This document shows, piece after piece, positions 42,043 to 53,400 of a stretch of 64,000 nt of DNA; positions within the stretch are counted from its first letter, which is position 1; each line of letters starts with the position of its first letter. Where the stretch lies: NCBI GenBank assembly GCA_022925895.1, contig JAKSYS010000056.1, forward strand, positions 89,122 to 153,121, given 5' to 3'. The DNA comes from Fragilaria crotonensis (Eukaryota; Bacillariophyta; Fragilariophyceae; Fragilariales; Fragilariaceae). Made by a program: the position numbers and the translations under genes. A model generated the notes under the pieces. It did not search any database, was not told the origin of the DNA, and was given only the letters and a program-made list of their open reading frames with translations.

Positions 42043-45000
42043 ATGATGTCGACGAAAAGAAAGAAAGGCCGTACCGTTCATGCGAACGCGTCAGTAATTA
42101 TTGGCAGGCCGTTAACTCGGTACACCATTGAAGATGCGGTAGAGTTGGTGAGTAATTCGTTATTTGGCGCCGCTGCTAAAACGACATTGTGCCGAAGGAA
42201 AACTCGCTTAGAAAAAATGAGTTTCTCTCTCCGATCAATCTTTGTCCTACGGTAATTTAATTTATTATATTATGATAAAATAACTCAGATATTGTCGTAC
42301 TGTATTTTCAAAAGTAATCGTATGTATTTATTTTTTAATCCACGTACTGACGTAGCATTTGCGGTAGAAAAGTACATGGTACAAATTTTGCAGTAGAAAC
42401 CTACACGAAAGAAATGTTTCACTGTGTCCAGCAATGTATATTGTATAATGTGGTTCGAATCATTGTGTAGAAAGGACAACAATTTTATGTACAAGTACTC
42501 CGTTAATGCCATATCCAGTTTGTTCGATCTGTCTAGAAATACTGGATAATGTATTTTGAATTCCAGATTCCAATGCTCAGCAATGTTTATCTTACAATGC
42601 AGCGACATTTCACAGGTAGACCGATACTACTACTGAAACAACCACACTATCAGTACAACAATAAACTCCGCCAGTAGCCCAGATTAAACTGAAGACAGTA
42701 AACATCCCGACAAAATCAACGCGGCCTTGGGCCGCACATATCCAGTCTGGTACTAACTAATATTATCGCATCGTCTCTCTCTCCAAAATGAACAAAGGTG
42801 ATTGTCAATGGTCTCACGATAGACTTTGCCCTTGGGGCTTGTCAACTGCATAATGGAATTATTCCAACAACAACTCTTTAGTCTTGTGTGCAGGCTACGA
42901 GGGCTAAAGGTACCTACAACGATCTAATTGAACAAAGAGCAATGAAGTTTACATGCGGGAGAATTGATATGGTTTTAGATGTTGCGACAGATGATAGCAA
43001 CAAATCAACAAATATATCACCAGTGACAATGAGCACCAATTCCGCATCAAGCCTGACAAGCTTGTCGCAATCAACCAAGCGAGCTCGTCGCTCATCAAAA
43101 CAAGCGAGTGCATGTAAACTTCAGGCCAAGAGATCAAAGCTGCTGGACTACGACATCAGGTACGAAGCAGCTTTCAAGGAGGCGACCAATCTGGTTACAG
43201 CAGGCACAGGCAAGCCAGTCCATGCAATATGTAAAAGGCTCAATCAACTGTTTAATCTTGACGGTACGGAGCGACTGGCACGCAGCACGGTCTATAATGC
43301 AACAAAGAGTGGACTCATTGGAGTCAGTCCAATGAAGAAAGGTCCCGAGCCCAAAATCCCGGACAAGTTCTTAGAGGTGGTCGCAACCCATGCACAAGTC
43401 TGTCAAGCAGCAGGAGATGGCGAATTGAAAGGGAAGGATTTGAAGAGGTTAATAGGTGCATCAATGATTGGCACGCACAGTACATGCCGATGCATTCAAG
43501 GTTGAGTCAGTGTGGCGAAAGGTGAGAACCGAGTTCCCAGATGCACTTCAAGCCGCAACCAAGATTGCCATTGAGGACGCTCGAGCTCAGTGGACGACGT
43601 ACTACGTCGTCCACCAATGGTTTGATGATGTGAAGAAGGATCTACTGGAAACAGGCCTTGTCAAAGATGAGTTAGTCCTGGATGATAAAGGAGCGTTGGT
43701 GTCAGAGGTTTGATTTAAAAGGGATACGACAAGACGATTCATCAACATGGACGAGACTCACCATGACTTATCCATAACAGGGGACAGGAGTGGCTCACGA
43801 GCTGTTTCTTATCACAATCCACTTTATCAGCGAGGCGCAACAAGAGGAGTCAAAGCTGCAAGGCATGTGACAGGAGCGTATGCAATGAATGCAGCAGGAG
43901 AAGCCTTACTGCCATTCTATCTTTACAATTCATCGGCGAAGTCAGATTACAAATTTCGGGTGAAGGTTGAATGACTTGTAGGACTTCCAACAGTATCAGG
44001 AAGGTATGGTTGCCCAACTTGTATCGACTCCGACAGCTTTTAAGCTGTACGTCCGCAAGGATCCATGGACGGCACATTGTTAAATGAATACATTGAAACC
44101 GTGATCGTTCCTTTGTACCCAAACATGCAAAAGAAGACTGCGGTGTTCAATGAGGTGACTGGTAAACTCAATCAAGGTCCGGTTGTTTTAAACTTAGATG
44201 CAGGCCCTGGGAGAATTGTTTTGTCAGAGCAGATATTGGTGCAGCGAGAAGCTCTGTTTGAGCGAGGACTAATCATAATCATGGGCTTACCGAATGCTAC
44301 GAGCGTGCAACAAGAAATGGACGCTCTTTATGGACCATTCAAGTCTGCCACCTACTCTCGCGGTGAGAAGGTTGTGCAGGAGAAACTCAAGCAGCAAGGC
44401 CTTGCAAGGAGGAATGGCGAACGCCTTCGATGCGCTGTTCTGAACCTTGACTTCAGCAATTTGCCAACCATCATCAATGGAAGGGAGGATGACAACGAAT
44501 GCGACAGGCCATTCAAGGCGCACTTCACAAAGGAGAAGATATTGTGTTCATGGCAAAGGTTGGCTTCGTACCATTTACAAGGCTGTTTGACCAACAAGAG
44601 GGTGAGAAGAGAGCTTGGGCAACACAAAGAAGACGCTGCACTTGAAAGCTTACAGTTTCGATATGATGTGTTGGTCGACTCGATTGAAGGAGAGGATCAC
44701 GGATTCAACCCTTGAATCTTTGATGCTGCAATTCCTACGGCAATTCATGTTGAGAGGGCAGCGACCAAGGCAGCGCAGGTGGCACAAATGGTAAACAGTA
44801 GGAAGGCCTTCTCTGCAGGTGGTCAATGGGAGCACTGCGAATCCAGAATTGGAAATGCAGGAGTAAGAACTCTCACGGCACAGAAGCAACAACTACAGCT
44901 CAACGAAGCAGCAAGACTGAAAATTGCGGGCAAAAAGAGTGAGGCACACCTGAAGACTCTGGAGAAAGCGCAGACTGCCTTGCTCAAGTATGAATTGGAT

Positions 45001-45240
45001 CAATCGTCACTTACCGAGAAGGATTGGGGCGATGTGATCGGTGCTGGGTTCTCCCTGAAGCGAAGGTTGAGTTTTTACTCAAAGACCTCAAGAACAAGAA
45101 AGACCAGATGATATTGAAGCTCGCCACACTGCCTCATCATTGGACCACATACATACCTCGCAGAACAGTAGTCTCTGCCATCCCGCACCACCACATGTGT
45201 AGCAATGTAATCTGTCACCTCAATTGAAAGATTATGCGAC
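42043..45240 (+). pseudogene. Pogo-like DDE transposase (broken)
   Basis: A first ORF (42043-42255, TRYTIEDAVELVSNSLFG) may be its opening exon or a separate piece. The main body starts near 42888, with a Ser/Lys-rich stretch and a helix-turn-helix part (KPVHAICKRLNQLFNLDGTE, RLARSTVYNATKSGLIG). The frame shifts near 43480, then a single frame runs to 45111 with in-frame stops at 43711 (TGA), 43972 (TGA), about 44040 (TAA) and 44713 (TGA). Catalytic positions are RRFINMDETHHDLS, VVLNLDAGPGRIV and LPNATSVQQEMDALYGPFK, the last matching the pogo-type pattern before its third acid. The C-terminal coiled region is KIAGKKSEAHLKTLEKAQTA. Possible terminal inverted repeats TTAATTTTGAC at 42003-42013 and 45496-45506 would bound it. 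Confidence 0.7.
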
Positions 45241-46135
45241 TTCTGCCACTCTCGAACGAAGATTTCTGCAAACGGGACTTTACCTACGACGTGACAAAAA
45301 ATTCTGTCGTGAACATTAACGGAAAATTGATTGCCTTGAAAAATAGATATTGCATTTCTAATTTGACAGAATCATAGCTGATCCTGTGTCAATAAACATC
45401 TTAGTGATTGAAAAGTGAGATGGAACAACGGATTGATGAGAAGGACTCAATCTGCTTCACTAGTGACTGAACTGTCCAGCTCCTATGTTAAGAAAACGTC
45501 AAAATTAATAATTTAGATTTATCATATCTTCATCAATACTACATGTCGGGTCCTCACTTTGAGTAGCTGAAACGAAAGCCCTTCATGAGATCTATAAATG
45601 GCTGCCATTAGTAGATGCTGCAGGTTAATCACGGTGTCTTTTTTGTCGTCCCGGTACTATGTTTAGTATGCTTGTACCTCTCAAGTCTCGGCGTGATATA
45701 AGCCATGTATATATACAGGTGTATGGTGTAGACTTGTGCTGAAAAAGGATGATGGATGCACAGATGCAGCATTCTCGGGTACGCTGCAAAATAATGAATG
45801 GCAGGGAGTCGGAATTCGGAATGACCGGATCATTTTTCCGCCTGGTGGTGGATGTGTGAGGTATGCCAACAACAACTGCTCACTCCATTTACAGACCAAA
45901 GGAACCTATCATGGAAGCTCGTCTTGTATATTTGCACTGTATGCTCCAGCTATCCCATATTGTGGTTTACGACAATTTCTCATCCTTCAGCCATGATGAT
46001 AGTATAAAATATAGATACAGCCATACTATTGATGATTGAGGTGCATTATTGAAAGCACTCCCAGCAGTACCCTGTAGAACTATGGTCCTTCTACGATCAT
46101 TTTGCAGGTTTCACTTTCAATTCTCACAACTATGA
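45241..46135. other. Spacer, nothing firmly recognised
   Basis: One plus-strand ORF (45736-45996) reads NNEWQGVGIRNDRIIFPPGG but I cannot place it. The rest is AT-rich without coding signal. Confidence 0.4.
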
Positions 46136-46490
46136 GTCAGGGTGAGGTTTGTTCAGTCTAGTAGTCTTAACAAATGGTAATCCGATGCAATGATCTCAGG
46201 CATGATCTCAGACAGGGGTCACTGACTGTTTAGATTTGGTCGTGAAGCACCAATTCAAGCGATGCGAGCACCTTGATTGCTAAACCTTCATCACCATCAC
46301 CCATTTTAGAGACTTCACTATCCTGCAATGACCGTGTCAGTCGAGTACTGGCAGGCAACGCGTAGACGGGATCAGGACCAGTAGGTCTACCGGTACAAAT
46401 ATAGCAGTCGTGGAACGACTTGATTTTACGACAGTGCCAGTCCAACGGAACAGTACCAGCAGGCAGTTCCGTTTCCAGTAGACCGTCTAC
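46136..46490. repeat. Old solo LTR related to the Copia LTR at 28294/35507
   Basis: Colinear blocks shared with the young LTR include GGGTGAGG...TTCAGTC, TCTTAACAAAT, GATGCAATGAT, CAGACAGGGGTC, AATTCAAGCGATGCG, GAGCACCTTGATTGCTAAAC, CAGTCGTGGAACGACT, ACAGTGCCAGTCCAAC and TCCAGTAGACCGTCT. Several insertions and deletions lie between them. No internal element sequence adjoins it. It shows an older round of activity of the same LTR family, presumably reduced by LTR-LTR recombination. Confidence 0.85.
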
Positions 46491-46773
46491 TCCGTACTGC
46501 AATGCTACGGTACGACGTAGGATTTCGCGCCTCAATTACAATGTAACAACAGGACAAGAGATAAGACTACTTCCGTCGTCAACACATTGTACAGCAGGTT
46601 TCACCTTGGACCCTCCTAAAGTACAGCTCGGTACATTTCCTACGACATACATAAAACTCCATATTAAATATCCGTGAAATCTTTCTGCAATCAATCGCAC
46701 ATAAAAACAGAATTACATTTCATTATTGTTCTCATCCATCGCTTCCCTCAATTCGGAATTGACGAAGCCCAAG

Positions 46774-49524
46774 TCAAAGTCTAGGTACACCTGTGCCCTT
46801 TGAAGGCTTTCGAGATCCGTTCAATCTTCGTGAAGAGCAATTGCTGGTGCATTGGGTTTGGAACAGAATCGTCACAAGTAATACTGCTGCGTTGCCGGCT
46901 TGTTCTTCAACGGATTGGGCGACAGCATTCAATCTCCTCTTCTTTTCCTCTTCAATGTGATGGTACGTACAAATATAAGCCCTTGCTCTTGATGCAAACT
47001 TCTCTATTCTCACCTTTGTCAATACGTTTGAAGGACATGTGCTCTCTTTCACGAGCTGCTTAAAGTTGTCGCGCCCTCTCTTCCGTGAGACTGGTAGACG
47101 CCTATAAAAGGCTTTTGCATGCGCCCAGCTGTACTCGACACCTTCGCCTGCAAGTTCAGCATGGAACTTTGGTGTCAGCAGCACTGTAACTCCTAATTGC
47201 CGCCCTAAGTGTTGAAGTGCAGTTTCTTCCTCCTTGAAGTCTTGACAGTTCAACATGATGCCTCGCAACGAATATAGTAAGTCAACCTTGCCGCTGATGA
47301 TATCTTTGCGGCCGTCAACTGTGTATTTGTCTATTGACTCACAATCGATCAATCCTCTTTCCCAAAGCACTTGCAGTAGGCCTTTGGGTTGTCGGTCCCA
47401 ACCAAATGCGACAACCTCCTTGGATTCATGGAGATCGATGCCATTGTTCTTCGAATTCTTGGAGTTCCTTCCGGGTATATCCACGTTGCTGTTGGAGGTT
47501 ACCCGGCAGCACGAAGACACTCAATAGAACCTTCTTCGATCGTTCAACGCGTTTGTATCGACCAGTGGGTCGGTCATGCTTTGCAACTGCCGTTGCTCTG
47601 GTGACAAATACCATGGGCCAATATCGTTTCAAGATACACCAGACTCTGAGTGTCGCCTGCTTTAAGGATAGGTGAGTGTGGACCAAGGTATCCTTCGTCT
47701 TAAAATTACAGTGTCCTCATTGTTGCTTGCGCCCTCCAGCCTTTTGACATACTTAACGCACTCAGTGCTCCGCTTCTCTTGCGCGCATGTCCCTGACTGT
47801 GGTCGAATAGAACGAATTCAAAGCCAGGATACAATACCTTGAGGCAATCCACAACATCTTCAAATTGGACGCTCATATGAAAGCTGTTCCAGTAGCCTTC
47901 ATTGCCTGCTCCAATGTACAAGTACTTGACCAGCGGCGATTCTTTCAAGTCGGACTTGTTGATTGTTCCCAACACTTCTTGCAGCTTGTTCATCGATGTA
48001 AGTATTTCTTCCGACTGCTCGCCTTGTTGCGTTTACTTGATCTAACTCTTCTTTTGTCATCACTCTACCGAAGCCGAACACACGAGATACGAATGCCGAA
48101 AGCATGTATCCGTCCCCTTCAGACTTCGGCAGCAGCGGGCGTTGGCCAGAAGGCCCTATCCAAGTCCTGCTACCAAGCAAGTACTGAGCAAAGACGCTCT
48201 CGTCCTGCCCAATAATCATAAGGGGTGTCGCTGTCGATGAGACTCGTATGCTGGTTGTTGGCTGCAAAGCTGCAATTGTTAATGGCAGGCATGCTCGTCC
48301 ATTGTTCTTGCGGCAGCATTGACTCCAGTAGTCGATGTGGAACTCAAACATTTCAGTATCATTCACAATGTCAAAGTAGCTATGTCCTAATCGAAGATTT
48401 AAGCCATCCATTGCCAATGCATCTTCTTTTGATACTTGCACCCATCGTCTACAGTATGGCTCAAGTTCTGTCAAGTATCGCTTGCAGAACTCCTTCCGAT
48501 TCGCAACGACGTCATCGCGCTCGTGGCCATCAACGTAGAAGCTTTTCTTGCGAGCTTCATACTTAAAATTCAATTGTCGCATCCAACGCCAAGCTGTAGT
48601 GAAGCTCATAGACTCGAGCCCGTGTGCTTTGAGAAAGGATGCTATCAGCAGTTTGTCCTTGTTTTGTTCATCTTCTTCTTCTTGCGGAACATCTACCACC
48701 GGTAATAAGGCACAGTCAGCAGCAGTATTACTACCACTATTGTCTGCTGCCGCCAGCACCTTCTGGTCTTCGTTCCAAACACTTGCGAGTCTTGGGATAA
48801 CAATGCTAACAATGAAGTCATGAATGCCTTCTATCGTTAAGGTAGCTAAGTTTTTCACCCCAAACGAAACAATCTGATCTTTAGCATCTGGATACATTTC
48901 AAGAAGACGAGGAAGTGGTCGCTTCCCGCACTGGACATACAAGTTCGGATGGGGGAAACACTCTAACCGTCGGAAGACACCATTCCACTCCGCAACAGTC
49001 TTGTAGAAAGTAGCTTGGGACATACCAAGATTATTCAAGCATTGGCAGGCCTCCCTGCAACAATCCTGCCATGTCCATTGATTCATATGCTTGAGTGCGA
49101 GTTGATATGCACAGCATAGAAATGTTGCACGCTGTCGAATCCCCACGATTTCGGACTTGGTGCAAAACTGGTCAGCATCTCGGCCGACAATAACATTTCT
49201 CCAACTGTCTTCATGCTTATGAACAGATTGCAACAACTGGATTCGCCGCTCGAGTGCCTCTTGTGGTGTCTCACCTGTACCAGCTTGCGGTTTGAACAGA
49301 TAGAAGGCCTCGGGACTGGAAGGCCAATACGAACATGACGAGGACGAAGCGTGACAACCAACTGCAGCTTCCGTCCTTTGTACCTTATTTGAGGGCTCAG
49401 AGTTGTCGCCAATCCTTGGATGGATGTCACTGTTTTCCTCGACTTCTTGATTGTCAGATGTAGTAGTAAGCGTACTTGCGGCTGCTGGTGGCGGTCGACC
49501 TCGTGTCATAGAATACAAAGGCAT
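46774..49524 (-). pseudogene. DDE transposase of the TA-duplicating element
   Basis: Long N-terminal region (541-residue frame from MPLYSMTRGRPPPAAAST) with an HTH-like stretch CLNNLGMSQATFYKTVAEWN and a DNA-contact-like part SMSFTTAWRWMRQLNFKYEA. The catalytic positions, in the order usual for this DDE class, are IIGQDESVFAQYLLGSRTW (first Asp), YPGFEFVLFDHSQGHARKRS (second Asp) and HAELAGEGVEYSWAHAKAFY (Glu, equivalent to the NPIE...W motif of Tc1). The frame shifts near 47995 and at least twice between 47706 and 47460, each time resuming in family-like sequence. No stops lie inside the long blocks, so it decayed recently or only by sequencing indels. This class is recurrent in fungi, cnidarians and algae, from memory. 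Confidence 0.72.
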
Positions 49525-49905
49525 TCACTCCTGATTGCTCAGCTTTCTCCTTCCATGCTTTATCAATGGAAATGGATAACTGACTTGCCTTTTCTTCTCA
49601 GAAAAACAGTAAAAGAATTGTTTCTGATAGCACACTCGGAACATACCAGTTTGATTTGTGCCGTCAAAGCGTGTCATCGACTCACCAAATAAGACTGACT
49701 TGCCGGCAGTATTAAACTTTCGAGCATCAATGCTTACAATAGTCGGATCAATGTGACCTGATTTCACCAATAGTTCAGCCCGTGTTGCAGCTGGGAGCCA
49801 GCGATTCGACAATCTTGGTCCGTATATGCTGTCGGTGTGAAGCAATCCTACCGCCCTTGCAAGTGATATGATTCCACCACTGTCGGTCACAGTAAACTGA
49901 CTCAC
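49525..49905 (-). CDS. Upstream ORF of the TA-duplicating element
   Basis: 126 residues from MSQFTVTDSGGIISLARAVG, in the same frame as the transposase and ending in a TGA that immediately precedes the transposase ATG (TGAATG). It reads well (ATRAELLVKSGHIDPTIVSI) but I do not recognise it. Either it is the true transposase N-terminus cut off by a new TGA, or a separate short protein. It lies fully within the element's TIRs. Confidence 0.4.
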   Translation of the reverse strand: MSQFTVTDSGGIISLARAVGLLHTDSIYGPRLSNRWLPAATRAELLVKSGHIDPTIVSIDARKFNTAGKSVLFGESMTRFDGTNQTGMFRVCYQKQFFYCFSEKKRQVSYPFPLIKHGRRKLSNQE

Positions 49906-50131
49906 TCAGTCAGATCAATGCTTAAGGGGTATAAGAAGACAACTGTTGGGGTGAGTCCGTTTGTAAAGAGTTGAAAAGTGACAAACAACGGCATGCAATC
50001 TCATTGTGGAACTCACGCGTTTAACACGAAAAATAAATCTTTGTATGACGTTCGAACTCAATTTCTATTGGTTGCGCGTATATTTTGTACCAAGCACTAG
50101 CTTAGGAGTTTTGCAGACGAAACCTGCTGTA

Positions 50132-50494
50132 TGTCGTAGGACATATCCACGATCTGTTTGACATCAATTGGTTGTTTGGCTATATTCATTTCACTGCGGT
50201 TCTCATTGACAAGAATAGCGTTGTCTCCTCGTTGATTGCTCTATCATCATCCTTTTATAGAATCTATGCGCCTGGTGTATCGCACTGTATAATTGTGTAT
50301 GCCTCGCACACGTGACAATTTGCATACACACGAACAAACAACAAACAAACACAATAACAGTACCATTTGAGACTTGAGAGAACAATCACTACCTACACTA
50401 TAAACTAGTAACTGCAGACTCCTCATTATTAATTCCAAGTGATGAGTGAGCGTCAGAATCAGAATGAGGTTCCAACAAGCCATTATAAATTTGG
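50132..50494. other. Spacer upstream of the long unrecognised gene
   Basis: AT-rich, with an (ACAAACAA)-like run at 50330-50350; no gene. It could hold the promoter of the gene that follows. Confidence 0.4.
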
Positions 50495-53400
50495 ATGATT
50501 TGGGCAAGGTTATATCGAGGTGCATCGACTGTTATTCGACAAGTTAGAAATGCGAGAGCGGTCGAGAACTCACGACGAGCAGAAGCATTCGGTGGAGACA
50601 TGCCACTGATGGTGACAATGGCAGATTCGTTTCTGGAACAACCGCTCTTTGACATTGATGTGGCAGATCCGTTTTTGAACGCAAATGAAACAGCAACGGA
50701 TCAGGATGGACTACAAACTCAAACTACTGCTAATGCTTCTAATGCGCCGACTGACGCAAACGTCACAACCAACAATCAAAGCAGCGGTGTGCGTGCTGAT
50801 GTTCATGTCCATGACGTTGGTGGAAACGGCATCGATGCAGACTCCGAATCAGCACGGAAGCGAAAGCCACAAACAGAGAACAATTCTCTTTCGGCTGAAG
50901 ACGGCGATGACGACTTTGTTCTCTCCTCGCTCAAGAAAAACAAAATCGTCTTTTGTGCTCTCTTCGCTCAAGAGGAAACCAGAATCAACTGCAAATGAGT
51001 CATCGAAGCCAAAGAAGGCCAAAAAGTCGGCCAATGTGCATGCGATTGAGAATGAACCTACCGAAAGTCGCATTCCTCGGATTAATCGCGTTGAAAATGA
51101 TTTTGATTATGCATTCATTCCTAGGAATGCTCAACATGAAAACGGCGATCCAATGAATTTGGATCGTGAACTCAATGGTACGACTACCATTCGTGATGAT
51201 GATGATGACAGCGATGCGATCGTGGCTGTGGCCATGGAAGCACTCGATGATCAAATCACCGAAGCCGAATATGCGGCAGTTGCCAAACAAACATGGGATC
51301 GACTCAAAGTTGCTGTAGTTGACTACAGAGGTCCGGGTGGTTTGGTGGAAAATCTTGTTGATCTTACAAAACCCATGACACGAGAAAGAACGTCTTGAAC
51401 GCGATTGGGATTTTCGTCATGCTGTCCGTTCCCGTCCAGCGGCTAATTCGTCAACTCTGGCGAGAAAACCAAAGAGAGTCGGGCCGTTTGATGTAGACTT
51501 GATGGGATATGGTGAACTACTGGTCACAAGGAGTTACCAAAATACATTGGAGATACATGAACTCGTATTCTCTCAAGAGGAAATGTCTGAAACGTTGATG
51601 CGAAGGCTTTCGAGGGACGGTGTGACGGACGTTCGCATCGTCGTCAGGACAAAATAGGGGACCCATGCACCATCGTCGTTGAAATTCAGGGGCAGAGGAT
51701 GATGTTCGCAAAGTACGAAAACAACTGGAACTTATGGTTCAAACAAAGCAGATGCGATTCCTATCTCTTGAAAGCAATCCTCGCATCCGTCCTGCCGTCA
51801 AGCCTAATGGAAAACGAAAAGTTGAGCTGTACACGAGGTTTTGGAACAAGTACGAGAAAATCCGGGACATCGACTTCAGGGGCATTCATGCAAAATCCGT
51901 GGCAAGTTCCATGTGGCAGAGACATAAGGATCGATTCGGTCCTGCATGTAGTCCAAGTTGCCCATGTCCGATGGAGCTTGATTTCCCCATCCACTGTGAT
52001 TGACGATATGATCAAGAAGGGCAAATCCGCGGAACGACCTCCAAATTGGCTTTTCGAAGAGTTTGCACCGAAATTTATGCCCCTCCTGAAAGGAATACCC
52101 TCGAGAAACAAACGAAAGTCTTCTAACGCGCTTGATTCGAATGTGGAGTTGCATTTAAAGCAGCAACGTTTTGGAACAAGTTGTCTGGATACGTGCCCTT
52201 GTTCTGAGGGATGGGATTTCGTGTTCAACAAGGGAGGGATTGGCGACTCCGTTGCGAGGCATTCATCCATCGTTGAGACCGCCGAACCCGTCGTACCTAA
52301 AAGACAATACCGTTGCCTCAGATCGCACCAGATGATATTGGAATGAAGGAATATGAAATAGTGTTCGACACAAGATCTCCTCTGGGTTTCTTCTGCGCAA
52401 CGAAGGTGGGTAGTAGTGGCAGGACCTGCTCAATCATGTCCGTGAGTCCAAGTCTGAAAGACAAGGAGCCGCGCCTGTCGTCGGGAACTGTCGTCCTCGC
52501 TGTTGCCATGGGAAAAACTGGGCCAATCTGGCACCAAGTTGAGTCACATGTGGAGCTCAAGCACAAGTATGATAGTTTCAAGCGACACTCAGAAGGACAG
52601 TGGATGCAGATACGTTTCATCAACACGGACGTGAAACCACAGAACAACACGAACTATCCATCTCCTTGGACTGCAACATCTGCATGGCGTGGAAATCCCA
52701 AATGGAAAGGTTGGGCTGGAGGGGCACCAGAAATTCATGCTGTGGGTGTAACTGCTCCGCTTGTGCCCGACGTAGCAGCTGGCGAAGCAACAGCGTCGCC
52801 TATCAATGTCGAGCCACTATCCCAACATCTCCGTGGCAATATGGCAGGATCACTAGATCCCAATCTATCGCGAGGCAATACAATGCCAGATGTTTGTGTA
52901 AGTGAGGAGGTCCCAGAAGAGGCCTTAGGGCAAAACGAAGGTGTCGAGTCAACCGATGAGATGTCGAAAGAGCCTTCGAGGCCGAGCGCAATTGCCGAGG
53001 CAAGCGATGAGTTGCTTTCAAGGGCGGCACCTTCAGTGCCGATGCACGAGCACTTATCCCGTGAGCCCGGTCACCGCACGCTGCCTAAACCTCGACCGAT
53101 CTTCAAGGGAAAAAGTTCATGGGGCGAACAGAAACCCGCCGGACCAGCGGAGTCAGTCTTCAGAACTCTTTCCAAAACAACAAAGCGCAACGCCCCTGTA
53201 TTGCTCTCATGGGCACCAGACCTCAAGAAGCATACTGTTCTTTTTGATGGAACTGCGAAGGCTGCGGATGTGCTGAAGCTCGGCGCGCCTCAGCCTACCG
53301 AAACCATAACGGAAGAGGAAGAACCGCCTGTCCTCCTTCCACCAAAAACCGGCACAAAGAATGCAGAATTGCTTTCTGCAATCTCCGACAAGTCGTGTTT

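Larger units (their letters stand above)
46592..50129 (-). mobile_element. TA-duplicating DDE transposon (IS630/Tc1-mariner superfamily-like)
   Basis: The ends are CAGCAGGTTTC (46592-46602) and its inverse GAAACCTGCTG (50119-50129). Each is flanked by TA (46590-46591, 50130-50131), the target duplication of Tc1/mariner/IS630 elements. Inside, on the minus strand, lie a transposase (46774-49524 with frameshifts) and an in-frame upstream ORF (49525-49905). The 3.5-kb size is large for Tc1 but fits the long transposase. A far more decayed relative lies at 38.8-41.4 kb in the opposite orientation. Confidence 0.75.
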
